From: Thermogemmatispora sp042408965
GTDB lineage: Bacteria; Chloroflexota; Ktedonobacteria; Ktedonobacterales; Ktedonobacteraceae
DNA: 46,040 nt
Assembly (NCBI GenBank): GCA_042408965.1
Contig: JBHOQN010000066.1
Location: 1-46,040 of the forward strand
Reading direction: 5' to 3'
Shown here: one piece after another, positions 15,739 through 23,985 of the stretch
How the letters are laid out: the number at the start of each line of letters is the position of its first letter
How positions within the stretch are numbered: position 1 is the stretch's first letter
Translations under genes and position numbers: made by a program
Notes under the pieces: generated by a model
Told to the model about the DNA's origin: nothing
What the model saw: the letters and a program-made list of their open reading frames with translations, nothing else
Databases searched by the model: none

Positions 15739-16659
15739 ATGCAGGAGAAAACAGATTCGCTCATCTGGAATCCGCTGCTCCGCCAGTATCTGGTGAATGC
15801 GCCGCATCGCATGCATCGGCGGGAAGGAACGGACCAGTGTCCTTTCTGCGCTGACGTGGCTGAGGGGCGTGTCTCCCCTCAGACGAACGTGTGGCTGCAT
15901 CCCAATGATTTTCCTCCCTTTCGTCCTCCGGTTGGCGAGGCCTATGTGGTGATCTATCACCGCGACCACGAGCGGACCTTTACCAGCCTCACTGTCGAGG
16001 AGGTCTCCGCGGTGACGCATCTCTGGCGCGACCTCTATGCTGATCTCAGCCAGCGTTATGCCGCGGTAATGATTTTTGAAAATAGTGGAGCGAGCATCGG
16101 TCAGACGCAGCATCACCCGCATGGCCAGGCGTATGGGGTCTCGGTGGTGCCCTTCGTGCTGGAGCGTGAGATGGAGACCGTGGTGCTGGAGATGGAGGCT
16201 GGCCGGGGCTGTCCCTTCTGCCGAGTGGGGACGGAGCTTGCGGACAGTGCCTATCTGGTCGCGGCCAACGAGAGCTGGCAGGTCTTTCTGCCGCCCTATG
16301 TGCGCTATCCCTACGAGACTCATTTCTATCCGCGTCGCCACATTGCCAACCTGGCGCTGGCGCGGGATGCCGAGCTGGACGATCTGGCGGCTCTATTGTT
16401 GCAGGTTGTGCGCGGCTACAACGCCCTCGATGCCGGTCGGATGGCCCCCATGCCCTATATGTTGGGGATTCACCAGTTGGCGGATGAGCGCTTCCATCTC
16501 CATGTAGAGATTCTGGCTGTAGGGAGAGCGCCGGGCAAGTTGAAGTACGCGGCCTCCTCTGAGATGCTCTGGCAGCTCTGGACCAACGATTCTGCGCCGC
16601 TCCAGAAGGCTGAGGAGTTGCGTAGAGCGATTGCGAGGGTCACCGATGACGCAGAATGA
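15739..16659 (+). CDS. galT: Galactose-1-phosphate uridylyltransferase
   Basis: 306 aa. Transfers UMP between UDP-glucose and galactose-1-phosphate in the Leloir pathway. The HIT-fold active site is visible as NSGASIGQTQHHPHGQAYG, with HPHGQ carrying the nucleophilic His. CPFC pairs near residue 34 and again after residue 150 are the zinc-binding type found in bacterial GalT. The C-terminal half keeps YETHFYPRRH and RFHLHVEIL. It is shorter than E. coli GalT (~348 aa), in line with compact actinobacterial and Chloroflexota forms. Its stop overlaps the galK start by 14 nt, implying translational coupling. Confidence 0.93.
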   Translation: MQEKTDSLIWNPLLRQYLVNAPHRMHRREGTDQCPFCADVAEGRVSPQTNVWLHPNDFPPFRPPVGEAYVVIYHRDHERTFTSLTVEEVSAVTHLWRDLYADLSQRYAAVMIFENSGASIGQTQHHPHGQAYGVSVVPFVLEREMETVVLEMEAGRGCPFCRVGTELADSAYLVAANESWQVFLPPYVRYPYETHFYPRRHIANLALARDAELDDLAALLLQVVRGYNALDAGRMAPMPYMLGIHQLADERFHLHVEILAVGRAPGKLKYAASSEMLWQLWTNDSAPLQKAEELRRAIARVTDDAE

Positions 16660-17941
16660 GGGTACCTGGCCGGCGCCTGCCCGCGCCGCACTGGCGGCGT
16701 TCCCGAAGGTTTTTGGCACCGGAGAGCAATATGAGGGGCCCCCGGCGACAGCCTGGGCTCCCGGCCGGGTCAATCTGATCGGCGAGCATACCGATTACAA
16801 TGATGGCTTTGTCCTGCCACTGGCGGTGGATCGTGTGGTGGCTTTTGGCGGCCGTCCCCGCTGTGATCAGCACGTGCGTCTCTGGTCCGTTCAGTTCGGC
16901 GAGGGGGCACAGTTCAAGCTGGACGACCTGGCCAGCTCCTTTGAGGAGCAGGCGCGGCGCTTGCCGCCCTGGGCCCGCTATGTGCTTGCAGTGATGGATG
17001 AACTGCGCAAAGCCGGGGTGACGCTGCCTGGCTTTGACGCTGTGCTAACTGGAGATGTTCCCGTTGGAGGGGGAATGAGTTCCTCGGCAGCGCTGGAAGT
17101 TGCCACGGCCTACGCCTGCGCTCTCTTCTCGGCTGGCCGTTTCACAATCGGTCTGGAGCCGGGAGCGACTCTTTCCCCGCTCGTGGTGGCGCGTCTCTGC
17201 CAGCAAGCTGAGCATCGTGCGTCAGGCGTGCGCTGTGGCATCCTGGATCAGGCAGCCTCCTGTCTCGGACAGCCCCGCAAGGCTATACTTCTTGATTGCC
17301 GCTCGCTGGAGTTCCGCTATCTTCCCTTTGAGACGCAGCAGGTGGCGCTGGTCATCGTGGATACCAATGTGCGGCGCGAGCTGGCCGCTTCGGCCTATAA
17401 TGAGCGCCGCGAGCAGTGCGAGGAGGCGGTGCGGCTCCTGCGTGAACTTGCTCATCAGCCTCAGGAGGAAGAAGCAGGCAGGTCCCGGGGAGAGATCCAC
17501 TCGCTCCGTGATATCACCCCTGCGCAGTTCGCCCGTTATGCCGATCAGCTTCCCGCCATACTGCGGAAGCGTGCAGGCTATGTGATCGCCGAGAACGAGC
17601 GTGTGCTGGAGGTAGCGCGCCTGCTGGAGGCCGGGACCATCGAGGCCGTTGGCGCCTATCTCTGGCAGACCCATGCCGGTCTGCGCGACGACTACGAGGT
17701 CAGCTGTGCAGAGCTGGATACGCTCGTCGAAATCGCGGCGCAGGTTCCGGGGGTCCTGGGGGCGCGCATGATGGGAGGTGGCTTCGGCGGCTGTACGATC
17801 AACCTGGTGCGTCTGGAGGCGCTGCAGGCCCTGCAGGCAGCCATCGAGCGTGAGTATCCCCAGCGCACAGGCCGTCAGGCCAGCATCGAGATCTGCCGCG
17901 CTGCGGAGGGACCGGGAGCGATCTGGCCTGATCGCTCTTAA
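16646..17941 (+). CDS. galK: Galactokinase
   Basis: 431 aa from ATG 16646, preceded by GCGAGGGTCACCG. ATP-dependent galactose 1-kinase of the GHMP family. Motif 1 is GRVNLIGEHTDYNDG (the galactokinase signature), motif 2 is VPVGGGMSSSAALEVATA, and motif 3 is GARMMGGGFGGCTINLV. Slightly longer than E. coli GalK (382 aa) because of an N-terminal extension and an acidic insertion with QEEEAGRSRGE. The start lies inside the end of galT. With GalT, and the beta-galactosidase encoded at 34-36 kb, it covers most of lactose/galactose entry; galE is not in the window. Confidence 0.95.
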   Translation: MTQNEGTWPAPARAALAAFPKVFGTGEQYEGPPATAWAPGRVNLIGEHTDYNDGFVLPLAVDRVVAFGGRPRCDQHVRLWSVQFGEGAQFKLDDLASSFEEQARRLPPWARYVLAVMDELRKAGVTLPGFDAVLTGDVPVGGGMSSSAALEVATAYACALFSAGRFTIGLEPGATLSPLVVARLCQQAEHRASGVRCGILDQAASCLGQPRKAILLDCRSLEFRYLPFETQQVALVIVDTNVRRELAASAYNERREQCEEAVRLLRELAHQPQEEEAGRSRGEIHSLRDITPAQFARYADQLPAILRKRAGYVIAENERVLEVARLLEAGTIEAVGAYLWQTHAGLRDDYEVSCAELDTLVEIAAQVPGVLGARMMGGGFGGCTINLVRLEALQALQAAIEREYPQRTGRQASIEICRAAEGPGAIWPDRS

Positions 17942-17959
17942 CCTGCAGAGGGAGCGACT

Positions 17960-18787
17960 ATGAAGATCTTTCTCTCGACTGATTTTGAAGGCACAAGCGG
18001 CATTGTCGCCTGGGAGCAGATCATAGAAGGCCGTGCTGAGTACGAGCAGGGACGTCTCTTGCTGACCCGTGAGGTGAATGCTGTCATCCAGGGAGCGCAG
18101 GAGGCCGGCGCCAGCGAGTTTGTGGTGAACGACGCGCACAATGTGATGCGCAATCTGCATCCTCAGGATCTACTGGGAAAGGCGACCCTGATCAGCGGCC
18201 GCTGGAAGCCGCTCTACATGATGGAAGGTCTTGATGCCAGCTGTGACGGAATCTGCTTTGTCAGCTACCATGGCTCGGTTGGGGCGGCGCAGGCTGTGCT
18301 CTCGCATACCTATAGCCCGGCAGCTATCTGGGAGGTCCGTCTCAATGGAGAGGTCGTAGGGGAATCGGGCATTAACGCCCTGGTGGCTGCCCATTATGGC
18401 GTGCCGATTATTCTGGTGAGCGGCGATGAGGTGACGGCGCGCGAGGCCGAGCTGGTGGCGCCTGACGCTGAAAAGGTGGTGGTGAAACGCTCGCTGGGAC
18501 GCTTTGCCGCCGCGCATCTGCATCCAGATCGTGCCTGTGAGCTGCTGCGAGAGGGCGCCAGGCGTGCTGTGACGAATAGAGCGCGGATGCGTCCGCCCCT
18601 ACTCAAGGAGCCGATTGAACTGGACGTGACCTTCCTGGTGGCCGATATGGCCGAATGGGCCTGCCGAGTGCGCGGGGTTGAGCTGATTGCCCCGCGCACC
18701 GTCAGGATTAGCGCAGCCGATCCACTCGACATCTATCGCCAGTTTACAGCGATGGTCATCCTGGCGCGCACCATTGCGGATGGCTGA
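17960..18787 (+). CDS. M55-family D-aminopeptidase (DppA-like)
   Basis: 275 aa, full length. Zinc peptidase releasing D-amino acids from short peptides (Bacillus subtilis DppA). The metal site is intact: D8 and E10 in STDFEGTSGI, H60 in VNDAH, H104 in SYHGSVGA and E135 in GESGINALVA. H116 (VLSH) is at the position of the catalytic His. The ATG is preceded by GAGGGAGCGACT, 18 nt after galK, so it is probably the last gene of the gal operon. Why a D-peptidase travels with galactose genes is unclear; recycling of wall peptides is one possibility. Confidence 0.9.
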   Translation: MKIFLSTDFEGTSGIVAWEQIIEGRAEYEQGRLLLTREVNAVIQGAQEAGASEFVVNDAHNVMRNLHPQDLLGKATLISGRWKPLYMMEGLDASCDGICFVSYHGSVGAAQAVLSHTYSPAAIWEVRLNGEVVGESGINALVAAHYGVPIILVSGDEVTAREAELVAPDAEKVVVKRSLGRFAAAHLHPDRACELLREGARRAVTNRARMRPPLLKEPIELDVTFLVADMAEWACRVRGVELIAPRTVRISAADPLDIYRQFTAMVILARTIADG

Positions 18788-18818
18788 CCGGACCGTGGAC
18801 GGCTCCCTGCTCCCTTCC

Positions 18819-19199
18819 TCACTCGGTCCCCTCTGGCTGCTCAGCGTGCGTCTGCTGAGGGAGGGAGCGCTCGATGCGCTCGACGACCTGGATGAGGATA
18901 TCCAGGCGCTCTTCCAGCTCAGCGGACTGCTGGTGCAGGGTGCGCAGCTGGGTCGCCAGGGCGTGAAATTCAGGGTTCATCAGGGCGAGCGAGGTCATCT
19001 GGCCATCTGAGAGGACGGCGCCTGTGCCGTCGACCTCCGCTGCTGGTGCCACCTCGACGCGCGGAGTGGCCGCCCTCAGCTGGACGCCGCTGGCAGATTC
19101 CTGCTCCTGCTCCCCCGAAGCTCCTCGGATGAGCCAGATCAAGGCCAGGATGGCCAGCAGCCCGATGGCCAGCAGCCCTCCAGATATGAGCAAAACCAC
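18819..19199 (-). CDS. Membrane-anchored coiled-coil protein (unknown)
   Basis: 126 aa. One N-terminal transmembrane helix (residues ~2-24) followed by a polar stretch and a C-terminal helix with heptad-like spacing (ALATQLRTLHQQSAELEERL, LIQVVERIERSL). The start is GTG 19199, with AAGGAGCAGATCT upstream. It lies 78 nt after the HlyD-type adaptor and is convergent with dppA, so it may be the last gene of the efflux operon. No homologous family recognised; a structural accessory of the pump is a guess. Confidence 0.65.
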   Translation of the reverse strand: MVLLISGGLLAIGLLAILALIWLIRGASGEQEQESASGVQLRAATPRVEVAPAAEVDGTGAVLSDGQMTSLALMNPEFHALATQLRTLHQQSAELEERLDILIQVVERIERSLPQQTHAEQPEGTE

Positions 19200-19277
19200 A
19201 GATCTGCTCCTTTATTGTGGCGGGCGTGACATTTCCGCGGAAGTGCCACACCCGTCTCTGATGCTATGCACTCGACA

Positions 19278-19985
19278 CTAGTGCAGATGGATGGTGACCT
19301 CAGCGCTCATGCCGGGCATCAGCGTCTTGCCAGAGGTACCGTCCAGCGAGATGATCACCGGAATGCGCTGGCCGACCTTGGTGAAGTTACCACTGGCATT
19401 GTCCTGGACGGGCAGCAGCGAGAACTCCGAGGCAGCAGCCTGAACGATTTGCTGGACATGACCGGTGAACTTCGTGTCTTTGTATGCATCGATGGTGATG
19501 TCGACACTCTGCCCGGTCTGGATGTTATTGATCGCGCTCTCATCAACATAGGCCGTGATCGTCACATGACCGGGGTCATAGATCTCCAGCAGCGGCAGTC
19601 CAGCCGTCACCTCCTGGCCAGGGACCGCAGAGACCTCCACGACGGTGCCGCTGATCGGGCTGGTCACCGGCAGAACGCTCGTTTTCGCGGGTTTCGCTGT
19701 GGTGATCCCTGTGCTCGTGGGCGCGCTGACGGCGCTGGCAGTAGTCGCAGTGACCGGCGTGACCTGGGCCAGCGTCTGGCCAGAGGCCACGTGCGTGCCC
19801 AGCGCTGCGCTGAGCGTCGTCAGCGTGCCCGTTGTGGGTGCGCTGATGGTCACCATCGGGGCTGTCACCTGGGCATCATCGGTGCTGTAGAACGTGTAGT
19901 TATAGTAGATCCAGTAAGCAATGCCACCAGCGATCGCGAAGAGTGCAACCACGGTGAGGACAGGAATGAGTACCAGGCGTCTCAT
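19278..19985 (-). CDS. HlyD/EmrA-type membrane-fusion efflux adaptor
   Basis: 235 aa. An N-terminal transmembrane anchor (~4-27) is followed by a biotinyl-lipoyl-like half motif (STDDAQVTAPMVTISAPTTG). A short Thr/Ser/Ala-rich segment replaces the long coiled-coil hairpin of EmrA. Then come the second lipoyl half (SPISGTVVEVSAVPGQEV) and a beta-barrel domain ending MPGMSAEVTIHLH. The short hairpin suits a monoderm, where no outer-membrane channel needs to be reached. AAGGAGAGCTGG precedes the ATG. It follows the MFS gene by 59 nt and should work with that pump. Confidence 0.9.
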   Translation of the reverse strand: MRRLVLIPVLTVVALFAIAGGIAYWIYYNYTFYSTDDAQVTAPMVTISAPTTGTLTTLSAALGTHVASGQTLAQVTPVTATTASAVSAPTSTGITTAKPAKTSVLPVTSPISGTVVEVSAVPGQEVTAGLPLLEIYDPGHVTITAYVDESAINNIQTGQSVDITIDAYKDTKFTGHVQQIVQAAASEFSLLPVQDNASGNFTKVGQRIPVIISLDGTSGKTLMPGMSAEVTIHLH

Positions 19986-20044
19986 ATATCCAGCTCTCCT
20001 TATGCGATGGTTAGAAGTATCTCTATGATCAGGCAGGTCTATAC

Positions 20045-21676
20045 TCAGCCAATGATCAACGTTTCCATTGTGGCGGCCGATTGACTGCTGGTCTCCGCAC
20101 CCTGCGAGCGGTTGCGTGCCCAGTGGGGTTGAACGCCGGAGCGCACGAAGAAAGTCGCCACCACTGACAGCAGAGTGATCAGAAACATGGTACGGAAGGC
20201 ATCCTGCATGGCCAGCACGTAGCTCCGCTGCTGGAGCAACTCCGCGACCAGTTGCAGAGCCGCATGATAGGCAGCCTGAGCACTGGCGCCCTGCTCCATG
20301 AAGAGTGCCTGAAGACGTGGGATTAGCATCCCCAGAGGGGAACTGGCCGTCACCTGCTCAGCCAGGTGGCCAAAATGGATCTGGTTCTGCGTCTGGACCA
20401 ACGTTGCCAGCACCGCGATGCCCAGCGAGCTCGAGACCGAGCGAGTGACCGTGCTGATCGATGAGGCCTGAGCCAGCTTATTGGGTCGGATCTCCGAGAG
20501 GCTGGCCACCGCCAGCGGCTGAACGGTGAAGCCGAGGGCGATCCCTCGCAGAATCAGGATCAGCTGGAACCAGCTGTAAGGAGAATTGACTGAGAGAAAG
20601 GTCAGTCCCCAGTTCGCCAGGGCCAGGGCCAGTAGTCCAGGAATCATCACGGGGCGGACGCCGAGGCGATCGACCAGAATACCGCCGATCACCACACTGG
20701 CCATGGAGGCCAGCGCCTGAGGCAACAGCACCACGCCAGCCTGGAAGGCGCTCAGCCCACGCAGGTCCTGCAGGTAGATGGGAAACAGGAACAGGCCTCC
20801 GAACATGCCAAAGATGATGAAAACCTGAGCGATGGTGCTCGACCGGAACGGCCCATTGCTGAAGAGCCGCAGGTCTAGCAGCGGCTCACCCTCGCGTGAG
20901 GCGATGACCAGCTCGACGACAGTAAAGATAGCCAGGGCCACCAGGCCACCGACCAGGAAGCCGATCACCAGCGTGGAACCCCAGCCATAGGTACTGGCCT
21001 CCGAGAGCGCGTAGAGCACCGAGGCCAGGCCCACAGCGGCGAAGATGAATCCGGCCACGTCGAAGCGCGGCCGCCGCTCCACAGGGTGATCACGCAGCAG
21101 AATGATCGAGAGAATGACCGCCATGATGCCGACGGGCACATTAATGTAGAAGATCAGTTGCCAGCCGGCATAGGTCACCAGGTAGCCGCCGAGTGTCGGG
21201 CCAATCGCCGGCGCCAGCAGCGCGGGAACGCCGAACAGCCCCATGCCCAGGCCGCGCTCCTCCGGTGGAAACTCCCTGAAGATCAGGGCCATCGAGAGCG
21301 GGAAGAGCGAGGCACCCCCGATCCCCTGCAAGATGCGGAAGAAGATCAACACTGGCAGGCTCCAGGCCAGCCCGCACAGGGCCGAGCCGGCGGTGAATGC
21401 CACCAGCGAGAGAATATAGAAGCGCTTCATTCCCAGCGTGTCGGCGAAGAAGGCTGCGGTTGGGGTGACGACGCCCTGAGTCAGGATGTAGGCGGTCAGT
21501 ACCCATTGCACCGTATGGATGTCTGCGCCGAATGTGGTTTGCAGGCGGGGAATGGCGATATTGACGATGGTCTGATCCAGAATACTCATGAACACCCCGA
21601 TGATGACCACCGCCGCCACAATCCACTTGTATGCCAGACCGCCACCTCTCCTTTCTGCCTGCTCGGTAGCTTGCAT
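20045..21676 (-). CDS. DHA2-family MFS multidrug exporter (EmrB/QacA type)
   Basis: 543 aa from ATG 21676, preceded by GGAGAGGAGCTTTACTGC; the longer frame begins at a weaker TTG. Drug:H+ antiporter with 14 predicted helices. Family motifs: LDQTIVNIAIPRL at helix 1 (the D-x-T-[IV]-V-N-[IV]-A motif), the loop 2-3 variant ADTLGMKRFY, and helix 5 motif C GPTLGGYL. The last helix is followed by a hydrophilic, Ser/Gln-rich tail. The usual EmrA partner is the next gene. Expected to be controlled by the double-HTH TetR encoded just upstream. Confidence 0.94.
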   Translation of the reverse strand: MQATEQAERRGGGLAYKWIVAAVVIIGVFMSILDQTIVNIAIPRLQTTFGADIHTVQWVLTAYILTQGVVTPTAAFFADTLGMKRFYILSLVAFTAGSALCGLAWSLPVLIFFRILQGIGGASLFPLSMALIFREFPPEERGLGMGLFGVPALLAPAIGPTLGGYLVTYAGWQLIFYINVPVGIMAVILSIILLRDHPVERRPRFDVAGFIFAAVGLASVLYALSEASTYGWGSTLVIGFLVGGLVALAIFTVVELVIASREGEPLLDLRLFSNGPFRSSTIAQVFIIFGMFGGLFLFPIYLQDLRGLSAFQAGVVLLPQALASMASVVIGGILVDRLGVRPVMIPGLLALALANWGLTFLSVNSPYSWFQLILILRGIALGFTVQPLAVASLSEIRPNKLAQASSISTVTRSVSSSLGIAVLATLVQTQNQIHFGHLAEQVTASSPLGMLIPRLQALFMEQGASAQAAYHAALQLVAELLQQRSYVLAMQDAFRTMFLITLLSVVATFFVRSGVQPHWARNRSQGAETSSQSAATMETLIIG

Positions 21677-21720
21677 GCAGTAAAGCTCCTCTCCTCTAGT
21701 CAATCGGTGAGAACGGGTCT

Positions 21721-22575
21721 CTACGAAGATGCTCTCTCAGGGTGGTCGCAGTGGGTCATCCCATAGAAGAGCAACGTAACCAGTTGATCGACCAGTTCCT
21801 CGCGCGAGAGCTGTGTGAAAGGGATATGCCCGATCAAGTCGCGGGCCACCGCTCGCATGATCACGATGGAGGCAATGATCTGCACAACCAGCTCAGGCGC
21901 GAACGTCGTACGAAAGTATCCTTCCTTCTGGCGCTTACGCACATAGCTCACCAGGCACTTACGATCCTCACTGATCATTGCGGCCAGAATCTGGGCTGCA
22001 TCGGGATGCGTATAGATCACCAGCATAGCCAGACGCATGAGATCGCTATGTGGGGTAGCTGTGAACGTGTCGTAAAAGGCCGCGACAATGCGGCGGAGCG
22101 CCGTGATATCGTCGATCTGGCCGCTCTCCGCCTCCTCCACAATGCGCGCGATAGCCGGGCCCAGCACCGGATGGGGGCTATAGTGCCTCACGAGTGCCGA
22201 GAGCAGATCCTCCTTGCTGTGGAAATGCCAGCAGAGCGTCCCTCGTGAGACGCCTGCTTCTGTGGCGATCTCCTCCATCGTGGTGGCGGAGATACCTGAG
22301 CGTGCGAAGGCGCGCAAAGCGGCTTCAAGGATGACCTCCCGTGTATCCTGCGCCGGCGTCTCGCGGATGACGCCGCGTTCGATCAGGGCTGCACGCAGTT
22401 GTTCTTTGCCGCCCGCAAAGTGATAGTAAAAAGCCGGGCGCGAGAGTCTGGCTTCCTTAATGATCTCTTCGACGGTGACTTCGTCGAAGGGCTGTCTGTG
22501 GAGCAGATGCTCGGTGGCCTGAATCAGGCGCTCTTTGCCACTGGCTTTGCCGACGCCAGGATCACGATCAGTCAT
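21721..22575 (-). CDS. TetR-family regulator with two tandem HTH domains
   Basis: 284 aa from ATG 22575, which has CAGGAGTCAAGCA upstream. The sequence contains two consecutive TetR DNA-binding domains. The first is at ~14-62 (VTVEEIIKEARLSRPAFYYH), the second at ~78-125 (ATTMEEIATEAGVSRGTLCW then HFHSKEDLL). One C-terminal ligand-binding region follows (~130-284). Standard TetR proteins are ~200 aa with one such domain. Likely represses its own operon (tetR, MFS, hlyD, 126-aa gene): a near-consensus promoter upstream carries a 12-bp palindrome. The ligand is unknown, probably a drug or metabolite exported by the pump. Confidence 0.92.
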   Translation of the reverse strand: MTDRDPGVGKASGKERLIQATEHLLHRQPFDEVTVEEIIKEARLSRPAFYYHFAGGKEQLRAALIERGVIRETPAQDTREVILEAALRAFARSGISATTMEEIATEAGVSRGTLCWHFHSKEDLLSALVRHYSPHPVLGPAIARIVEEAESGQIDDITALRRIVAAFYDTFTATPHSDLMRLAMLVIYTHPDAAQILAAMISEDRKCLVSYVRKRQKEGYFRTTFAPELVVQIIASIVIMRAVARDLIGHIPFTQLSREELVDQLVTLLFYGMTHCDHPERASS

Positions 22576-22650
22576 TGCTTGACTCCTGAAGCATCCATGA
22601 CTGTACTCTACAGTGGTAATGATTGTATTGTTTAGTGTAGGTACCTGTCT

Positions 22651-22679
22651 AATATAGATCAGCTGATCTGGGATGTCAA
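22651..22679 (-). promoter_or_regulatory. Promoter of the tetR-efflux operon
   Basis: On the minus strand TTGACA (22679-22674), 17-nt spacer, TATATT (22656-22651). This is the best -35 match in the window, ~75 nt before the tetR ATG. Confidence 0.85.
22657..22668. promoter_or_regulatory. Palindromic operator candidate in the promoter spacer
   Basis: GATCAGCTGATC is a perfect 12-bp palindrome lying exactly between the -35 and -10 boxes of the tetR operon. Just downstream a looser inverted repeat, CTACAGT...TAGTGTAG (22610-22640), covers the transcript start. Either is a plausible autorepression site. Confidence 0.5.
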
Positions 22680-22754
22680 GGGGAGGTCTAGCAACTGGCC
22701 AGATGGTGGGAGCCAGAGGTTGGCGATCGCTCTCTGGATGGTCTGAGCGTGTCA

Positions 22755-22760
22755 TATAAT
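22755..22760 (+). promoter_or_regulatory. -10 box for the luciferase-like gene
   Basis: TATAAT 65 nt before the ATG at 22825, with no clear -35 hexamer. It is divergent from the tetR promoter, about 100 bp away. Confidence 0.45.
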
Positions 22761-22824
22761 GCGTAGTGGGCGGGGAGGAGAGCTGCCCGCCTCTGGCTCA
22801 AGAGACTGTTTAGGGGGAGAGACA

Positions 22825-23787
22825 ATGGCCTTGAGATTTGGTGTCCTGGTTCCCCAGGGCTGGCGCATGGACCTGGTTGGCATTGCTGATCCGGTTGAGG
22901 CCTACGAGACGATGACGCGCGTGGCCCAGGAGGCTGAGGCGCTGGGCTTTGATACGATCTGGCTCTTTGATCACTTCCACACGGTGCCGCAGCCGACGCA
23001 GGAGGTGACCTTCGAGTGCTGGGTGAGCACAGCGGCCCTTGCGCGTGATACGCAGCGTGTACGTCTGGGGCAGATGGTGACCTGTAGTGCCTATCGCAAT
23101 CCAGCGCTGCTGGCGAAGATGGCCAGCACGGTGGATGTCCTCAGCCATGGCCGTCTGGATTTTGGTATCGGGGCTGGTTGGTATGAGCACGAGTGGCGCG
23201 CCTATGGCTATGGTTTTCCTGAGACGCCCGAACGCCTGCGTATGTTGCGTGAGGCGGTGCAGATCATCCTGAAGATGTGGAGCGAGGATGAGGCTTATTT
23301 TGAGGGCCGCTCTTATCAGGTTCGTGGTGCCATTAACCAGCCGCACGGGGTGCAGCAGCCGCACATTCCACTGTTGATTGGAGGCGGTGGCGAGCAGGTG
23401 ACGCTCAAGCTGGTGGCTCAGTATGCGGATGCCTGCAACGTTGGCCATCTGGACCCGGCGGGTATTGCGCAGAAGTTCGCAGTGCTCAGGCGGCATTGCG
23501 AGGTCGTTGGCCGTGATTACAACGCGATCCGGCGGACGGTTCTCTTCAATTGCTCGATTGCTAAGACCGATGACGAGGCGCTGGAGAAGGCGCTGCGCTC
23601 CTATATGGGCCGCAATCAATCTGCCGAGCAGTTGCGCCAGTGCGAGCTGGTTGGCAGCCCCCAGACCATTCGCCAGCGCCTGGCGGCCTATGAGGAAGTA
23701 GGTGCTCAGGAGGTGATTGTCTATCTGCCGGATGCCAGAGAGCTGGAGTCGCTCAGGCTCTTTGCGCATGAGTGCATGAGCAGGTGA
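22825..23787 (+). CDS. LLM-class F420-dependent oxidoreductase
   Basis: 320 aa from ATG 22825, which follows AGGGGGAGAGACA; earlier in-frame starts lack a site. TIM-barrel flavin/F420 oxidoreductase of the luciferase-like family. Diagnostic segments: FDTIWLFDHFHTVP, VRLGQMVTCSAYRNPALLAKMASTVDVLS, LDFGIGAGWYEHEWRAYGY, ERLRMLREAVQIILKMW and PLLIGGGGEQVTLKLVAQYAD. The last matches the F420-dependent subgroup rather than FMN monooxygenases. The substrate is not deducible. It is transcribed alone, divergently from the efflux operon, which may indicate detoxification, but that is a guess. Confidence 0.88.
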   Translation: MALRFGVLVPQGWRMDLVGIADPVEAYETMTRVAQEAEALGFDTIWLFDHFHTVPQPTQEVTFECWVSTAALARDTQRVRLGQMVTCSAYRNPALLAKMASTVDVLSHGRLDFGIGAGWYEHEWRAYGYGFPETPERLRMLREAVQIILKMWSEDEAYFEGRSYQVRGAINQPHGVQQPHIPLLIGGGGEQVTLKLVAQYADACNVGHLDPAGIAQKFAVLRRHCEVVGRDYNAIRRTVLFNCSIAKTDDEALEKALRSYMGRNQSAEQLRQCELVGSPQTIRQRLAAYEEVGAQEVIVYLPDARELESLRLFAHECMSR

Positions 23788-23830
23788 TGAGTGTGCGGGT
23801 GGAGTGAGGACAGCGGCGGCTCTTTTCCTG

Positions 23831-23836
23831 TATACT
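23831..23836 (+). promoter_or_regulatory. Candidate -10 box for the glutamine-synthetase-like gene
   Basis: TATACT ~150 nt before the start; the -35 region is poor. Defines a leader that would contain the hairpin at 23917-23942. Confidence 0.35.
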
Positions 23837-23916
23837 GAGGAGCGGCGTCATAAAGATCGAGCTGAAGCAGGAAGAGTTCGGGCTGGAGCGCTCGGTCTCT
23901 CCCTGCCGATCTCTCT

Positions 23917-23942
23917 CATGGCTGGTCCCTCAGCCAGCCATG
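23917..23942 (+). other. Leader hairpin before the glutamine-synthetase-like gene
   Basis: CATGGCTGG (23917-23925) pairs perfectly with CCAGCCATG (23934-23942) around an 8-nt loop, 44 nt before the ATG. No U-tract follows, so it is not a simple terminator. Possible leader regulation or mRNA stabiliser. Confidence 0.45.
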
Positions 23943-23985
23943 TGCTGCATCCTCAATATGAGCATGAGTGAGGAGGTGAGTCCCC

